A DNA stretch of 64,000 bases from Bauldia sp. GTDB taxonomy: Bacteria; Pseudomonadota; Alphaproteobacteria; Rhizobiales; Kaistiaceae. The translations under genes were made by a program, and so were the position numbers. Below the pieces are notes generated by a model. That model had not been told where the DNA came from. It saw only the letters and a list, made by a program, of their open reading frames with translations, and ran no database searches. How positions within the stretch are numbered: the stretch's first letter is position 1; each line of letters begins with the position of its first letter. Shown piece by piece: positions 44,546 through 52,437 of this stretch. The stretch spans positions 124,001 to 188,000 of the forward strand of contig JAHCJY010000006.1 in the NCBI GenBank assembly GCA_026126065.1, in the 5' to 3' direction.

Positions 44546-45106
44546 ATGAACGGTGCCTCCTCGGCGGGGTCGATAGCGCCCCTCCACCCCGACGTCCCCG
44601 GAGTCGCCACAGTGCTTCTGAAGTCGCCGCGCCCATCCGATCCGTTTCTTGCCGCGGCGCTCGACGAGGCCATCGCCGGCTACGAGGAGGGCGGCCTGCC
44701 GATCGGCTCGGTGCTGGTCTGCGACGGCACCATCATTGGTCGCGGCCGGAACCGCCGCGTGCAGGACGGCAGTCCGATCATGCACGCCGAGATGAATTGC
44801 TACCACAACACCGGCCGCCTCACGCCCGACGTCTACCGGCGCTGCACCCTCTATTCGACGCTGTCGCCCTGCTACATGTGCGCCGGCACGACGCTCCTCT
44901 TCGGCGTCCCGAAGATGGTCGTCGGCGAGAGCCGCACCATCAAGGCGACCGACGACTGGCTCGCCTCGCAGGGCGTCGCCGTCAGCATCGCCGACGATGC
45001 CGGCTGCTACGAAATCCTCCAGCGCTTCATCCACGAGAAGCCGGACGTCTGGGCCGAGGATATCGGCGACGCCGGCGTGTCGCGCCACCACGCGCAGATC
45101 CCCTGA
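44546..45106 (+). CDS. Cytosine deaminase-like nucleoside deaminase (FCY1 type)
   Basis: A 186-residue zinc deaminase resembling yeast cytosine deaminase. The zinc site is MHAEMN and SPCYMC with the family context TLYSTLSPCYMC. The C-terminal ending FIHEKPDVWAEDIGD matches the yeast enzyme's ending almost exactly in pattern. It would convert cytosine (or a related ring) to uracil and ammonia. The start is uncertain: ATG 44546, or a GTG at 44611 removing the first 22 residues. Followed by the ABC binding protein. Confidence 0.82.
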   Translation: MNGASSAGSIAPLHPDVPGVATVLLKSPRPSDPFLAAALDEAIAGYEEGGLPIGSVLVCDGTIIGRGRNRRVQDGSPIMHAEMNCYHNTGRLTPDVYRRCTLYSTLSPCYMCAGTTLLFGVPKMVVGESRTIKATDDWLASQGVAVSIADDAGCYEILQRFIHEKPDVWAEDIGDAGVSRHHAQIP

Positions 45107-45185
45107 CCCGTCCCGTCCCCCAGTCCCAGGACAGCGGGCGAGTCGTGCACGCCCGTTCCCAGAGCCGCCAAAGGAGCTTTCACCC

Positions 45186-46190
45186 GTGACGAAGATCATC
45201 GATACCACAATGAAGAGGCGCGACTTCCTTCGCGCTTCCGTTGCCGCCGCCGCCATGGGCGGCGTCGCAAGCCTCGGCCTCGGCAGCCGTCCTGCCTTCG
45301 CCCAGGCCGGCACGCTGAACTTCCAGGCCGCCTGGATCAACGACGCCGAGTTCATGGGCTATTTCATCGCCATCGAGAACGGCTACTACGCCGACGAAGG
45401 ACTGACGGTGAACTACCTCTCCGGCGGCCCGGACGTGATCCCGGAATCGACGCTGATCTCCGGTCGCGCCGACATTGCGCTGACCTCGCCCGACACGACG
45501 ATCCGCGCCATCGCGGAGCAGGGCGCGCCGTTCAAGATCATCGGCCAGCAGTACCAGAAGAACCCGATCGGCGTGGTCTCCCTCGCCAGCAGCAACATCA
45601 GTTCGCCCGCCGACCTCGTCGGCAAGACGCTGGCTGTGCCGCCGGTCAACACCACGTCGGTCGAGGCAATGTTCCGCCTTGCCGGCGTTCCGATCGACCA
45701 GGTCCGGATCGTCCCCTACCAGTTCGACCCGACCCCTCTCATCCAGGAGGAGATCGACGCGTCGATCGACTTCGTGACGGCCGTTCCGTACATCGTCGAG
45801 CAGGCCGGCAAGGAGCCGGTCTGGTTCCTTCTTTATGATTTCGGCTTCAAGATCGGCAACGACACCATCGTCGTGACCGAGGAGACGCTCGCCAACCGGC
45901 GCCCCGAGCTCGTGAGCTGGCTCCGTGCGAGCCGCCTCGGCTGGGAGGAGAATGCGGTCGACCTCGAGCGCTACCCGGCGATGTACGCCGATTCCTGGTT
46001 CGCCGGAACAGGCCGTTCGACCGAGGTCGACACCTTCCAGAACGTCGCGCAGGAGCCGCTCCAGGCTCACCCGGACGGCTACTTCTCGATGACCGAGGAG
46101 ACGATCGCCGAGACCATTGCGAGCCTTGCGGAGGTCGGCATCACGGCCACGCGGGACATGTTCGACACCACCCTCCTCGAGGAGATCTAG
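45186..46190 (+). CDS. NMT1/THI5-like ABC transporter substrate-binding protein
   Basis: A 334-residue binding protein with a Tat-type signal (RRDFLRA, twin arginine at residues 11-12, then an alanine-rich stretch). Its core has the NMT1/TauA pattern: LNFQAAWINDAEFMGYFIAIENGYY, GLTVNYLSGGPDVIPESTL and GRADIALTSPD. Related proteins bind pyrimidine precursors, taurine or nitrate. AAAGGAGCTTTC precedes the GTG at 45186. It is likely to bind the deaminase's substrate or a similar ring. Confidence 0.85.
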   Translation: MTKIIDTTMKRRDFLRASVAAAAMGGVASLGLGSRPAFAQAGTLNFQAAWINDAEFMGYFIAIENGYYADEGLTVNYLSGGPDVIPESTLISGRADIALTSPDTTIRAIAEQGAPFKIIGQQYQKNPIGVVSLASSNISSPADLVGKTLAVPPVNTTSVEAMFRLAGVPIDQVRIVPYQFDPTPLIQEEIDASIDFVTAVPYIVEQAGKEPVWFLLYDFGFKIGNDTIVVTEETLANRRPELVSWLRASRLGWEENAVDLERYPAMYADSWFAGTGRSTEVDTFQNVAQEPLQAHPDGYFSMTEETIAETIASLAEVGITATRDMFDTTLLEEI

Positions 46191-47018
46191 GTGCCTGCCG
46201 CGGTGGCTCTCGTCGCCGCGGAAGCGCCGCCGGCGGCAGCGCGGCCCGCCCCCGTTGACGGCATCGCGATCCGCGACGCCTCGAAGGTCTTCTCGGTCAA
46301 CCGCGAGAAGTTCGAGGCGTTGCGGGCGGTCGACCTGACCGTGAAGAAAGGTACGCTGACGGCGCTGATCGGACCGTCGGGATGCGGGAAGTCGACGCTG
46401 CTGCGGATGATTGCCGGCCTCGAACAGGCCGACACCGGCACGGTCGAGGTCGACGGCCTTGCGCCTGCCGTCATCCGCTCCTCGGGCCGCCTCGGCATCG
46501 CCTTTCAGGACCCGGCGCTCCTGCCGTGGCGCTCGGTCACCGACAACATCGCCCTGCCGCTTCAGGTACTCGGCGAGCCGGTGAAGGCGGCCGCCGGCCG
46601 CATCGCGCACCTCATCGACCTCGTCGGCCTGAAAGGCTTCGAGACCGCCGTTCCCGGCCAGCTTTCAGGCGGCATGCGCCAGCGCGTATCGATCGCCCGC
46701 GCCCTCGTCACGGAGCCGATGTTCCTCCTCCTCGACGAGCCGTTCGGCGCGCTCGATCAGATTCTCCGCCGCTCGATGAACCTCGAACTCCAGCGCATCC
46801 TCGCCGCGACCGGCGCGACGACGCTCCTCGTCACCCACGGCATCGACGAGGCCGTGTTCCTCGCCGACAAGGTTTGCGTGATGCAGAAGGGCCCCGGCCG
46901 CATCACCGCCGAGATCGCCATCGACCTCCCGCGTCCGCGCGCCCCGGAACTCTTCACCGCCCCCCATTTCCACCAGCTCAGCGACGTCGTCGCCGAAGCC
47001 CTCCACGGCGGGCATTGA
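46191..47018 (+). CDS. NitT/TauT-type ABC transporter ATPase
   Basis: A 275-residue ABC ATPase. Walker A GPSGCGKST near residue 61, signature LSGGMRQR near 158 and Walker B FLLLDEPFGALDQ near 176. GTG start at 46191, immediately after the binding-protein stop. An N-terminal alanine/proline-rich extension of about 20 residues precedes the usual domain. It powers the fused permease encoded next. Confidence 0.92.
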   Translation: MPAAVALVAAEAPPAAARPAPVDGIAIRDASKVFSVNREKFEALRAVDLTVKKGTLTALIGPSGCGKSTLLRMIAGLEQADTGTVEVDGLAPAVIRSSGRLGIAFQDPALLPWRSVTDNIALPLQVLGEPVKAAAGRIAHLIDLVGLKGFETAVPGQLSGGMRQRVSIARALVTEPMFLLLDEPFGALDQILRRSMNLELQRILAATGATTLLVTHGIDEAVFLADKVCVMQKGPGRITAEIAIDLPRPRAPELFTAPHFHQLSDVVAEALHGGH

Positions 47019-47061
47019 TGCGTGCGGGTGGTTTCCGCTCGTGGTCGGCCAACCGGCCCGT

Positions 47062-47086
47062 TCCCCTCTCCCCCTCGGGGCGAGGG
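47062..47086. repeat. Palindromic element between ATPase and permease genes
   Basis: TCCCCTCTCCCC and GGGGCGAGGGGA flank a short CTC spacer. The core is shared with the second arm of the element at 37360-37534. It sits within an operon, in the 112-base gap between two cotranscribed genes. Confidence 0.6.
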
Positions 47087-47130
47087 GAGATGACAGCGAT
47101 GCGTCCCTTCGCTCGAAGGGGACCGGCATC

Positions 47131-48735
47131 ATGAGCACCGTCGCGGTCACCCCCGCCGCAAACCCCGTCGCGGAGTTCGCCAGCCGTCATGCCGGCTGGC
47201 TGATCGGCCTCGGGGCGCTCGCGCTGTGGGAACTCGCCGGCGACTACAACCTCGTCGCCGGGGGTGCGCTGCCGTCGCCGTCGGAGATCATCCGGCAGAT
47301 CTGGCTCGACCGGCAGTATCTGCCGCGCCACATCGGCGCCACGGTGTGGCCGGCGCTCCTCGGTTTCCTCATCGGCAACACGATCGCGATCCTCGCGGCC
47401 ATCACCTTCGTGCTGTGGCCGCCGGTTGAGCGCCTCACCCGCGGCATCTCGATCACGATCTTCGCCATCCCGGCGGTCGCCCTCGGCCCGATCCTCGTGC
47501 TCACCGTCGACGGCATCAAGCCGATGGTCGTCCTTGCGGCGGTGTCGGTCTACTTCCCGACCATGATCGCCATGCTGGTCGGCCTGAAGGACATCGATCC
47601 GCGCCCGGTGGACCTTATCCGCGCCTATGGCGGCACGCGGCGGCATATCCTCCTCCACGTCCGCCTCAGATCCTCGCTGCCGAGCCTCTTGGCCGGCCTC
47701 AAGGTCGCCGCGCCCGCCGCGGTCCTCGGGGCGATCCTGGCGGAGTTCGGCTCCGGCCAGCGCTGGGGCCTCGGCACCTATCTCCTCGGCTCGATCGGCA
47801 TGGGCAACCCGGCGCGCATCTGGGAGATCGGCCTTATCGCCACCGCGATCGCCTCGATCGGCTACGTCGCCTTCGCGCTGATTGCCGGAAGGGCCACCGC
47901 GCGGACCAAGCAGGTGACGATCGCCAGCGCGACGCCGCAGGACCTCGCGGGCACCGGCGGCTTCACGCCGATCAACATCGCCTACGCCGTCGGCGCGGCG
48001 GTCGTGCCCTTCATCGCCTGGTGGGGCATCATGAAATGGCTCGACCTGTCGCCGATCATCGCGAAGGATCCGATCGGGCTCTGGAACTACTTCTTCAATG
48101 CGCGGAATTCCGCGGTGACCCAGGCGTCCCTGTGGGACGCGCTGCTCCAGTCGGTGCCGATCGCTCTCCTGGGCCTTGCCATCGGCCTTGCCGTTGCCTT
48201 CGGCCTCGCGGTCCTCATTTCCACCAGGCCCCGCATCGGCAATGTCTTCCTGCCGGTCGCGCTCGTCACGCAGACGATGCCGCTCGTCGCCTGGGCGCCG
48301 ATTATCGTCCTCCTCTTCGGACGCGACCTCACCACCACGCTCATCATCGCCGCGTCCGTGACGTTCTTCCCAGCGCTCGTGACGATCCTCCAGGGCCTCA
48401 GCCTCGTGCCGCGCTCCGCGCTCGACGTGCTGCGGACCTACGGTGCGTCCGGCGCGCAGCAGATGCGGATGGTCTCCATCCCGTCGTCCATCCCCTACGT
48501 GATGGCGGCAGCCCGCGTTGCGGTTCCGCGCGCGCTCCTCGGCGTCATGATCGCGGAATGGCTCGCGACCGGGATGGGCCTCGGCAATCTCCTCAACCGC
48601 GCCCGCGGCAGCCTCGACTACGGGATGATCTGGACCGTCGCGTTCACGTCCGTGGCGATCTCGATCCTGTTCTACCAATTGGTCACGGTCGTCGAGAGGG
48701 CATTCCTGAAGAAATACCGCGCCGGCTCGGCCTGA
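47131..48735 (+). CDS. Fused double permease of NitT/TauT-type ABC transporter
   Basis: A 534-residue inner-membrane protein holding two complete permease units: about 1-265 and about 275-534. Each has the ABC permease loop (VDLIRAYGGTRRHILLHVRL and LDVLRTYGASGAQQMRMVSI). Usually this transporter class is a homodimer of one permease, so the fusion makes a single-chain heterodimer. ATG 47131. It completes the transporter with the preceding ATPase and binding protein. Confidence 0.88.
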   Translation: MSTVAVTPAANPVAEFASRHAGWLIGLGALALWELAGDYNLVAGGALPSPSEIIRQIWLDRQYLPRHIGATVWPALLGFLIGNTIAILAAITFVLWPPVERLTRGISITIFAIPAVALGPILVLTVDGIKPMVVLAAVSVYFPTMIAMLVGLKDIDPRPVDLIRAYGGTRRHILLHVRLRSSLPSLLAGLKVAAPAAVLGAILAEFGSGQRWGLGTYLLGSIGMGNPARIWEIGLIATAIASIGYVAFALIAGRATARTKQVTIASATPQDLAGTGGFTPINIAYAVGAAVVPFIAWWGIMKWLDLSPIIAKDPIGLWNYFFNARNSAVTQASLWDALLQSVPIALLGLAIGLAVAFGLAVLISTRPRIGNVFLPVALVTQTMPLVAWAPIIVLLFGRDLTTTLIIAASVTFFPALVTILQGLSLVPRSALDVLRTYGASGAQQMRMVSIPSSIPYVMAAARVAVPRALLGVMIAEWLATGMGLGNLLNRARGSLDYGMIWTVAFTSVAISILFYQLVTVVERAFLKKYRAGSA

Positions 48736-48774
48736 CCGGACGGACATGTTTAACCTGAGTACTGGGAGGCCAGC

Positions 48775-50295
48775 ATGCTGATGCACGACCTTCTCCGCGA
48801 CGGCGCGGAGCGCACCCCCGACAGGGTCGCCCTGCGCTGGGTCGATCGCGACGCGGCGGTCACCTACGCCGAAGGCGTTGCGCTGATGGATCGGATGGCG
48901 GGAGCGCTGGCGAGCCTTGGCGTGGTCAAGGGCGACCGCGTGACGGTCGTGGCGCACAACGGCATGGACTATCTCGCCGCAATGTTCGGCGCCTGGCGGC
49001 TCGGCGCCATAGTGGCGCTGGTGAACGTGAAGTTCGCCGACGAACTCGAATACTATTTCGGCGACCACACGCCGAAGGTCGTCATCTACACCCACGACCT
49101 CAAGGCGGCGGTGTTCCGCGCCGCTTCGGTGACGTCGAGCATAAAGCATCTCGTGTGCATGGACGGGGCACAGGACGGCGCGATCGCCTTGCCGGAACTG
49201 CTCGCGGCGAACCTCGTTCCACCGGCCGATCCGATGGACGAGAGCGCCATCGCACATCTCTCCTACACCTCAGGCACGACTGGAAAGCCGAAGGGCGCCT
49301 GCATCAGGCACGAGCCGACCGTGCGCGCGACCCGCTGCATCGCCGAGCGGCTCCGCATCACGGCGTCCGACGTCTCGTTCGGCCCCACCGCGCTCTCGTC
49401 GTCCTATCAGCTTGTCGGCAACCTCCTGCCGCAGCTCGGCCGTGGCGCGACGGCCAACGTGATGGGTAAGTGGACCCGCGTCACCGGCTGGGACGCGATG
49501 GACCGCCTCGGCGCCACGCTGTTCATCGCCAACCCGACGCTGCTGGCGGAAGTCCTCGACGAATCGAAGGTCCGCGGCCGTCTTCCCGGAAAGCTGCGGC
49601 TCGGCCTGTCGGGCGGTGGCCCGGTGCCGCCGCTCCTCAAGAAGGCCTGGCGCGACGAGCTGAAGCTGCCGCTGGTCGAAAGCTTCGGCCAGAGCGAGCT
49701 CGGCGGCTTCATGGGCCTCGGCCTGCCGGAGCTCGAGCCGGACGATGCAAAGCTTGGCCGCGTCGGCCCGCCGCTGCCCGACAAGGAAATCAGCATCATC
49801 GACCCGTCGGGCGCGAAGGTTGCGAACGGCAAACTCGGCGAGATCGCGTTGCGCGGCGGCTTCATGGCCGGCTACTGGGGCCGGCCGGAGAAGACCGCAG
49901 AAGTTATCCGCGGCGACATCCTCGTCACCGGCGACATCGGCTTCCTCGACGCCGACGGCTGCCTGACGATGCGCGGTCGCCGTTCGGAGCTCGTCCACGT
50001 CGATGGCACGGCCTGGTACCCGCGCGATATCGAGGAGGCACTCGGGGCGCAGCCCGGGGTCGCGCAGGCTGCGCTCGTCGGGGTCAAGGCTGCGGGCGGT
50101 GTCACCCCCGTGGCATTCGTAGTGCCGCTTCCGGGTACGCGCCTCGATCCCGCGCCTCTGAAGTCCGCCATCGCGCCGCTCGTCGCGGTCGACCTTGCGC
50201 CGCTCTCGATCCGCGTGGTGGAGTTGTTGCCGATGACCCCGACGGGAAAGATCGCCAAGGCCGAACTCGCCGCCTCCGCCGCCGAGGCTGCGTGA
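48775..50295 (+). CDS. AMP-forming CoA ligase / acyl-adenylate synthetase
   Basis: A 506-residue adenylating enzyme. P-loop YTSGTTGKPKG near 163-173, then VESFGQSELGGF, the GEIALRGGFMAGYWGRPE segment, GDIGFLDADG and a late lysine in TPTGKIAKAE. It activates a carboxylic acid as acyl-AMP, usually to CoA. GGGAGG precedes ATG 48775. It is placed inside the nitrogen-heterocycle operon, suggesting a carboxylic acid intermediate; substrate unknown. Confidence 0.9.
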   Translation: MLMHDLLRDGAERTPDRVALRWVDRDAAVTYAEGVALMDRMAGALASLGVVKGDRVTVVAHNGMDYLAAMFGAWRLGAIVALVNVKFADELEYYFGDHTPKVVIYTHDLKAAVFRAASVTSSIKHLVCMDGAQDGAIALPELLAANLVPPADPMDESAIAHLSYTSGTTGKPKGACIRHEPTVRATRCIAERLRITASDVSFGPTALSSSYQLVGNLLPQLGRGATANVMGKWTRVTGWDAMDRLGATLFIANPTLLAEVLDESKVRGRLPGKLRLGLSGGGPVPPLLKKAWRDELKLPLVESFGQSELGGFMGLGLPELEPDDAKLGRVGPPLPDKEISIIDPSGAKVANGKLGEIALRGGFMAGYWGRPEKTAEVIRGDILVTGDIGFLDADGCLTMRGRRSELVHVDGTAWYPRDIEEALGAQPGVAQAALVGVKAAGGVTPVAFVVPLPGTRLDPAPLKSAIAPLVAVDLAPLSIRVVELLPMTPTGKIAKAELAASAAEAA

Positions 50296-51134
50296 TGGCG
50301 CGGGACTTGCCGTCGCGCCTCTGGATGGACCTCACGACCGAGGATTTCGCCACGCGCGACATGTCCGGCGTCGTGGCCGTCCTGCCGGTCGCCGCTGTCG
50401 AACAGCACGGCCCGCATCTGCCGCTTTCGGTCGATGCCCGGATCGGCTCCGGTGTTCTCGACGCGGCGCTTGCGATGCTCGACGACGACGCGCCGGTCCT
50501 CGTCCTGCCGCAGCTGCCGGTCGGCAAATCCGACGAGCACACGGCGTTCGCCGGCACGCTCACCATCTCGCACCAGACGCTCGCCCGCGTCTGGTTCGAC
50601 ATCGCCGAGAGCGTCCACCGGACCGGCTGCCGCCGCATCCTCTTTGTCAATTCGCACGGCGGTCAGCGCGCGCTGATCGACATCGTCTGCCGCGACATCC
50701 GCGTGAAACTCGGCATGATGGCCGTGAATGCGGCGTGGTTCTCGATGGTCCGGCAGGACGACCTCTTCGGCCCGACGGAAGCCGGCCACGGCATCCATGG
50801 CGGCGCCGCCGAGACGAGCCTCATGCTGCGGCTGCATCCCGATCTCGTCCGGCCCTCCGCGATAGCCAATTTCCCGCCCGTGACGATCGCCTGGGAAGAC
50901 GCCGGCTCCACGCTGACCGCGGAGGGGGCCGTCGGCTTCGGCTGGCAGGCGCAGGACCTCCATCCGAGCGGCGCCTGCGGCGACGCCCGCCTCGCCACCG
51001 CGGACGCCGGGGGCATCCTCCTCGACCGCAGCGCCGCGGCGCTCGCAAGGCTCATCGGCGAGCTCGCGGCATTTCCGGTCGAGCGGCTGCAGCGCTCGCC
51101 GGGCTTTCCGCCCGGACTTGGCGCCGCCGCATGA
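50295..51134 (+). CDS. Creatininase-family amidohydrolase
   Basis: A 279-residue creatininase-family hydrolase. Metal-binding motifs: EQHGPHLPLSVDARIG (residues about 35-50), FVNSHGGQ and EAGHGIHGGAAETSLML. Members include creatininase and F420/mycofactocin processing amidohydrolases. The ATG at 50295 overlaps the ligase stop (TGATG). Position between a ligase and a molybdenum hydroxylase points to ring opening of a heterocycle, but specificity cannot be read. Confidence 0.87.
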   Translation: MARDLPSRLWMDLTTEDFATRDMSGVVAVLPVAAVEQHGPHLPLSVDARIGSGVLDAALAMLDDDAPVLVLPQLPVGKSDEHTAFAGTLTISHQTLARVWFDIAESVHRTGCRRILFVNSHGGQRALIDIVCRDIRVKLGMMAVNAAWFSMVRQDDLFGPTEAGHGIHGGAAETSLMLRLHPDLVRPSAIANFPPVTIAWEDAGSTLTAEGAVGFGWQAQDLHPSGACGDARLATADAGGILLDRSAAALARLIGELAAFPVERLQRSPGFPPGLGAAA

Positions 51135-51940
51135 AGCCCGCCCCGTTCGCCTATGAGCGGCCGTCGGACGTCGCCGGCGTCCTCGCGCTTCTCGGCGACG
51201 GCGGCCCGCAGAAGGCTATCCTCGCCGGCGGACAGAGTCTCGTGCTGGCGCTTGCCCGGCGTGCCCGAACGCCGGAGCTCGTGATCGACATCAACCGCAT
51301 CGCCGGCCTCGACGCCATTACGGTCGATGGAGAGGGCTGCCTCGTCATCGGCGCCACGGCCCGGCTTGAAGAGGTGCGCGTGCACCCCGCGGTGCGCTCC
51401 GGCTGGCCACTGATCGCGGAGGCTCTCGGCCTCGTCGCCAACCCGGTCGTCCGCCGGCGCGGCACGCTGGTGGGCAATCTGTCCAACAACGGCCCCGGCT
51501 GCGAGATGGCCGCCGTGGCTCTCGTCCTCGATGCGGAATTCGTCGTCGAGCGCCTCGGCTCCGACCCGTCGCGTGTGCCGTCCGCGATCTTCCTGACGCT
51601 CGGCGGCACGGTGGGCTTTGTCACCGCGGTCCGCTTCCCGCCGCCGTCGCCCGGCGGCTTCGCCTTCGTCGAGCTGTCGCGCCGGCCGCAACATGTCTGC
51701 ACGCTCGGCGCTGCTGTCCAGCTTGGCCCGGCCGGTCCGGTGATCGCTCTCGCCGGTTTCGCCACGGCGATCCGCTGCACTGCTGCCGAACACGCGTCGA
51801 CGCCGGAGGCACTGCGCGCGGCGCTGGCCGCCGATCTCGCCGGGGCCGGGAGCGCCGATACGCTGGACGAGTACCGCCATGACGTTGCTGCCGTGCTGGT
51901 GGGTGATGCCCTCGCCGTTGCGCGGAGCCGCGCCGCGTGA
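51131..51940 (+). CDS. Molybdenum hydroxylase FAD subunit (CoxM-like)
   Basis: A 269-residue FAD-binding subunit of the xanthine dehydrogenase/CO dehydrogenase class. FAD motifs ILAGGQSLVLALA and VRRRGTLVGNLSNNGPGCE are seen; the latter matches the GT-x-GGN pattern with slight change. It passes electrons from the iron-sulfur subunit. The ATG overlaps the creatininase-type gene by ATGA. M-S-L order is complete. Confidence 0.9.
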   Translation: MKPAPFAYERPSDVAGVLALLGDGGPQKAILAGGQSLVLALARRARTPELVIDINRIAGLDAITVDGEGCLVIGATARLEEVRVHPAVRSGWPLIAEALGLVANPVVRRRGTLVGNLSNNGPGCEMAAVALVLDAEFVVERLGSDPSRVPSAIFLTLGGTVGFVTAVRFPPPSPGGFAFVELSRRPQHVCTLGAAVQLGPAGPVIALAGFATAIRCTAAEHASTPEALRAALAADLAGAGSADTLDEYRHDVAAVLVGDALAVARSRAA

Positions 51941-52437
51941 CCGGCGTGGGAACCAACCGTGTCGCCATCATCGTGGACGGCCGCGCGGTTGCGGCCGATG
52001 TCGAGCCGCGCACGCTCCTCGCTGACTTCCTTCGCGACACCTGCGGCGCGGTCGCCGTCCACATCGGCTGCGGCGAGGGCACCTGCGGCGCCTGCACCGT
52101 CGCGCTCGACGGCATCGCGGTACGGAGCTGCCTGATGCTGGCCGTACAGGCGGACGGCGGCACCATCGTCACCGCCGCAGGCCTTGCCGCCCTGGACGGG
52201 CCGCCGGACGCCCAGAATCTCACGCCCCTCCAGCTGGCCTTTCGCGCCCATCACGCGCTGCAATGCGGCTTCTGCACGCCCGGCATCCTTGTCGCGACCG
52301 CGCTTTTCCTCCGCGCCAATCCGCATCCGACCCGGGCCGAGATCGTCGACCACCTCTCCGGCCATCTCTGCCGCTGCACCGGCAATGTCCCCATCATCGC
52401 CGCCATCGAAGCCGCGGCGGGAGCGACGGCGCCGTGA
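51937..52437 (+). CDS. Molybdenum hydroxylase [2Fe-2S] subunit (CoxS-like)
   Basis: A 166-residue iron-sulfur subunit. The plant-type 2Fe-2S site is C-x4-C-x2-C in HIGCGEGTCGACTV, with a further cysteine in RSCLM; the second cluster site is HALQCGFCTPG and LCRCTGNVPI. It links the Moco subunit to FAD. GTG at 51937 overlaps the FAD gene (GTGA), and the next gene overlaps likewise. Confidence 0.94.
   Translation: MTGVGTNRVAIIVDGRAVAADVEPRTLLADFLRDTCGAVAVHIGCGEGTCGACTVALDGIAVRSCLMLAVQADGGTIVTAAGLAALDGPPDAQNLTPLQLAFRAHHALQCGFCTPGILVATALFLRANPHPTRAEIVDHLSGHLCRCTGNVPIIAAIEAAAGATAP

Noticed and set aside
46978..49257. 759-residue minus-strand ORF
   Set aside because: Antisense to the fused permease and the ligase; highly charged with no domain.
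51151..52365. 404-residue minus-strand ORF
   Set aside because: Antisense to the FAD and iron-sulfur subunits.
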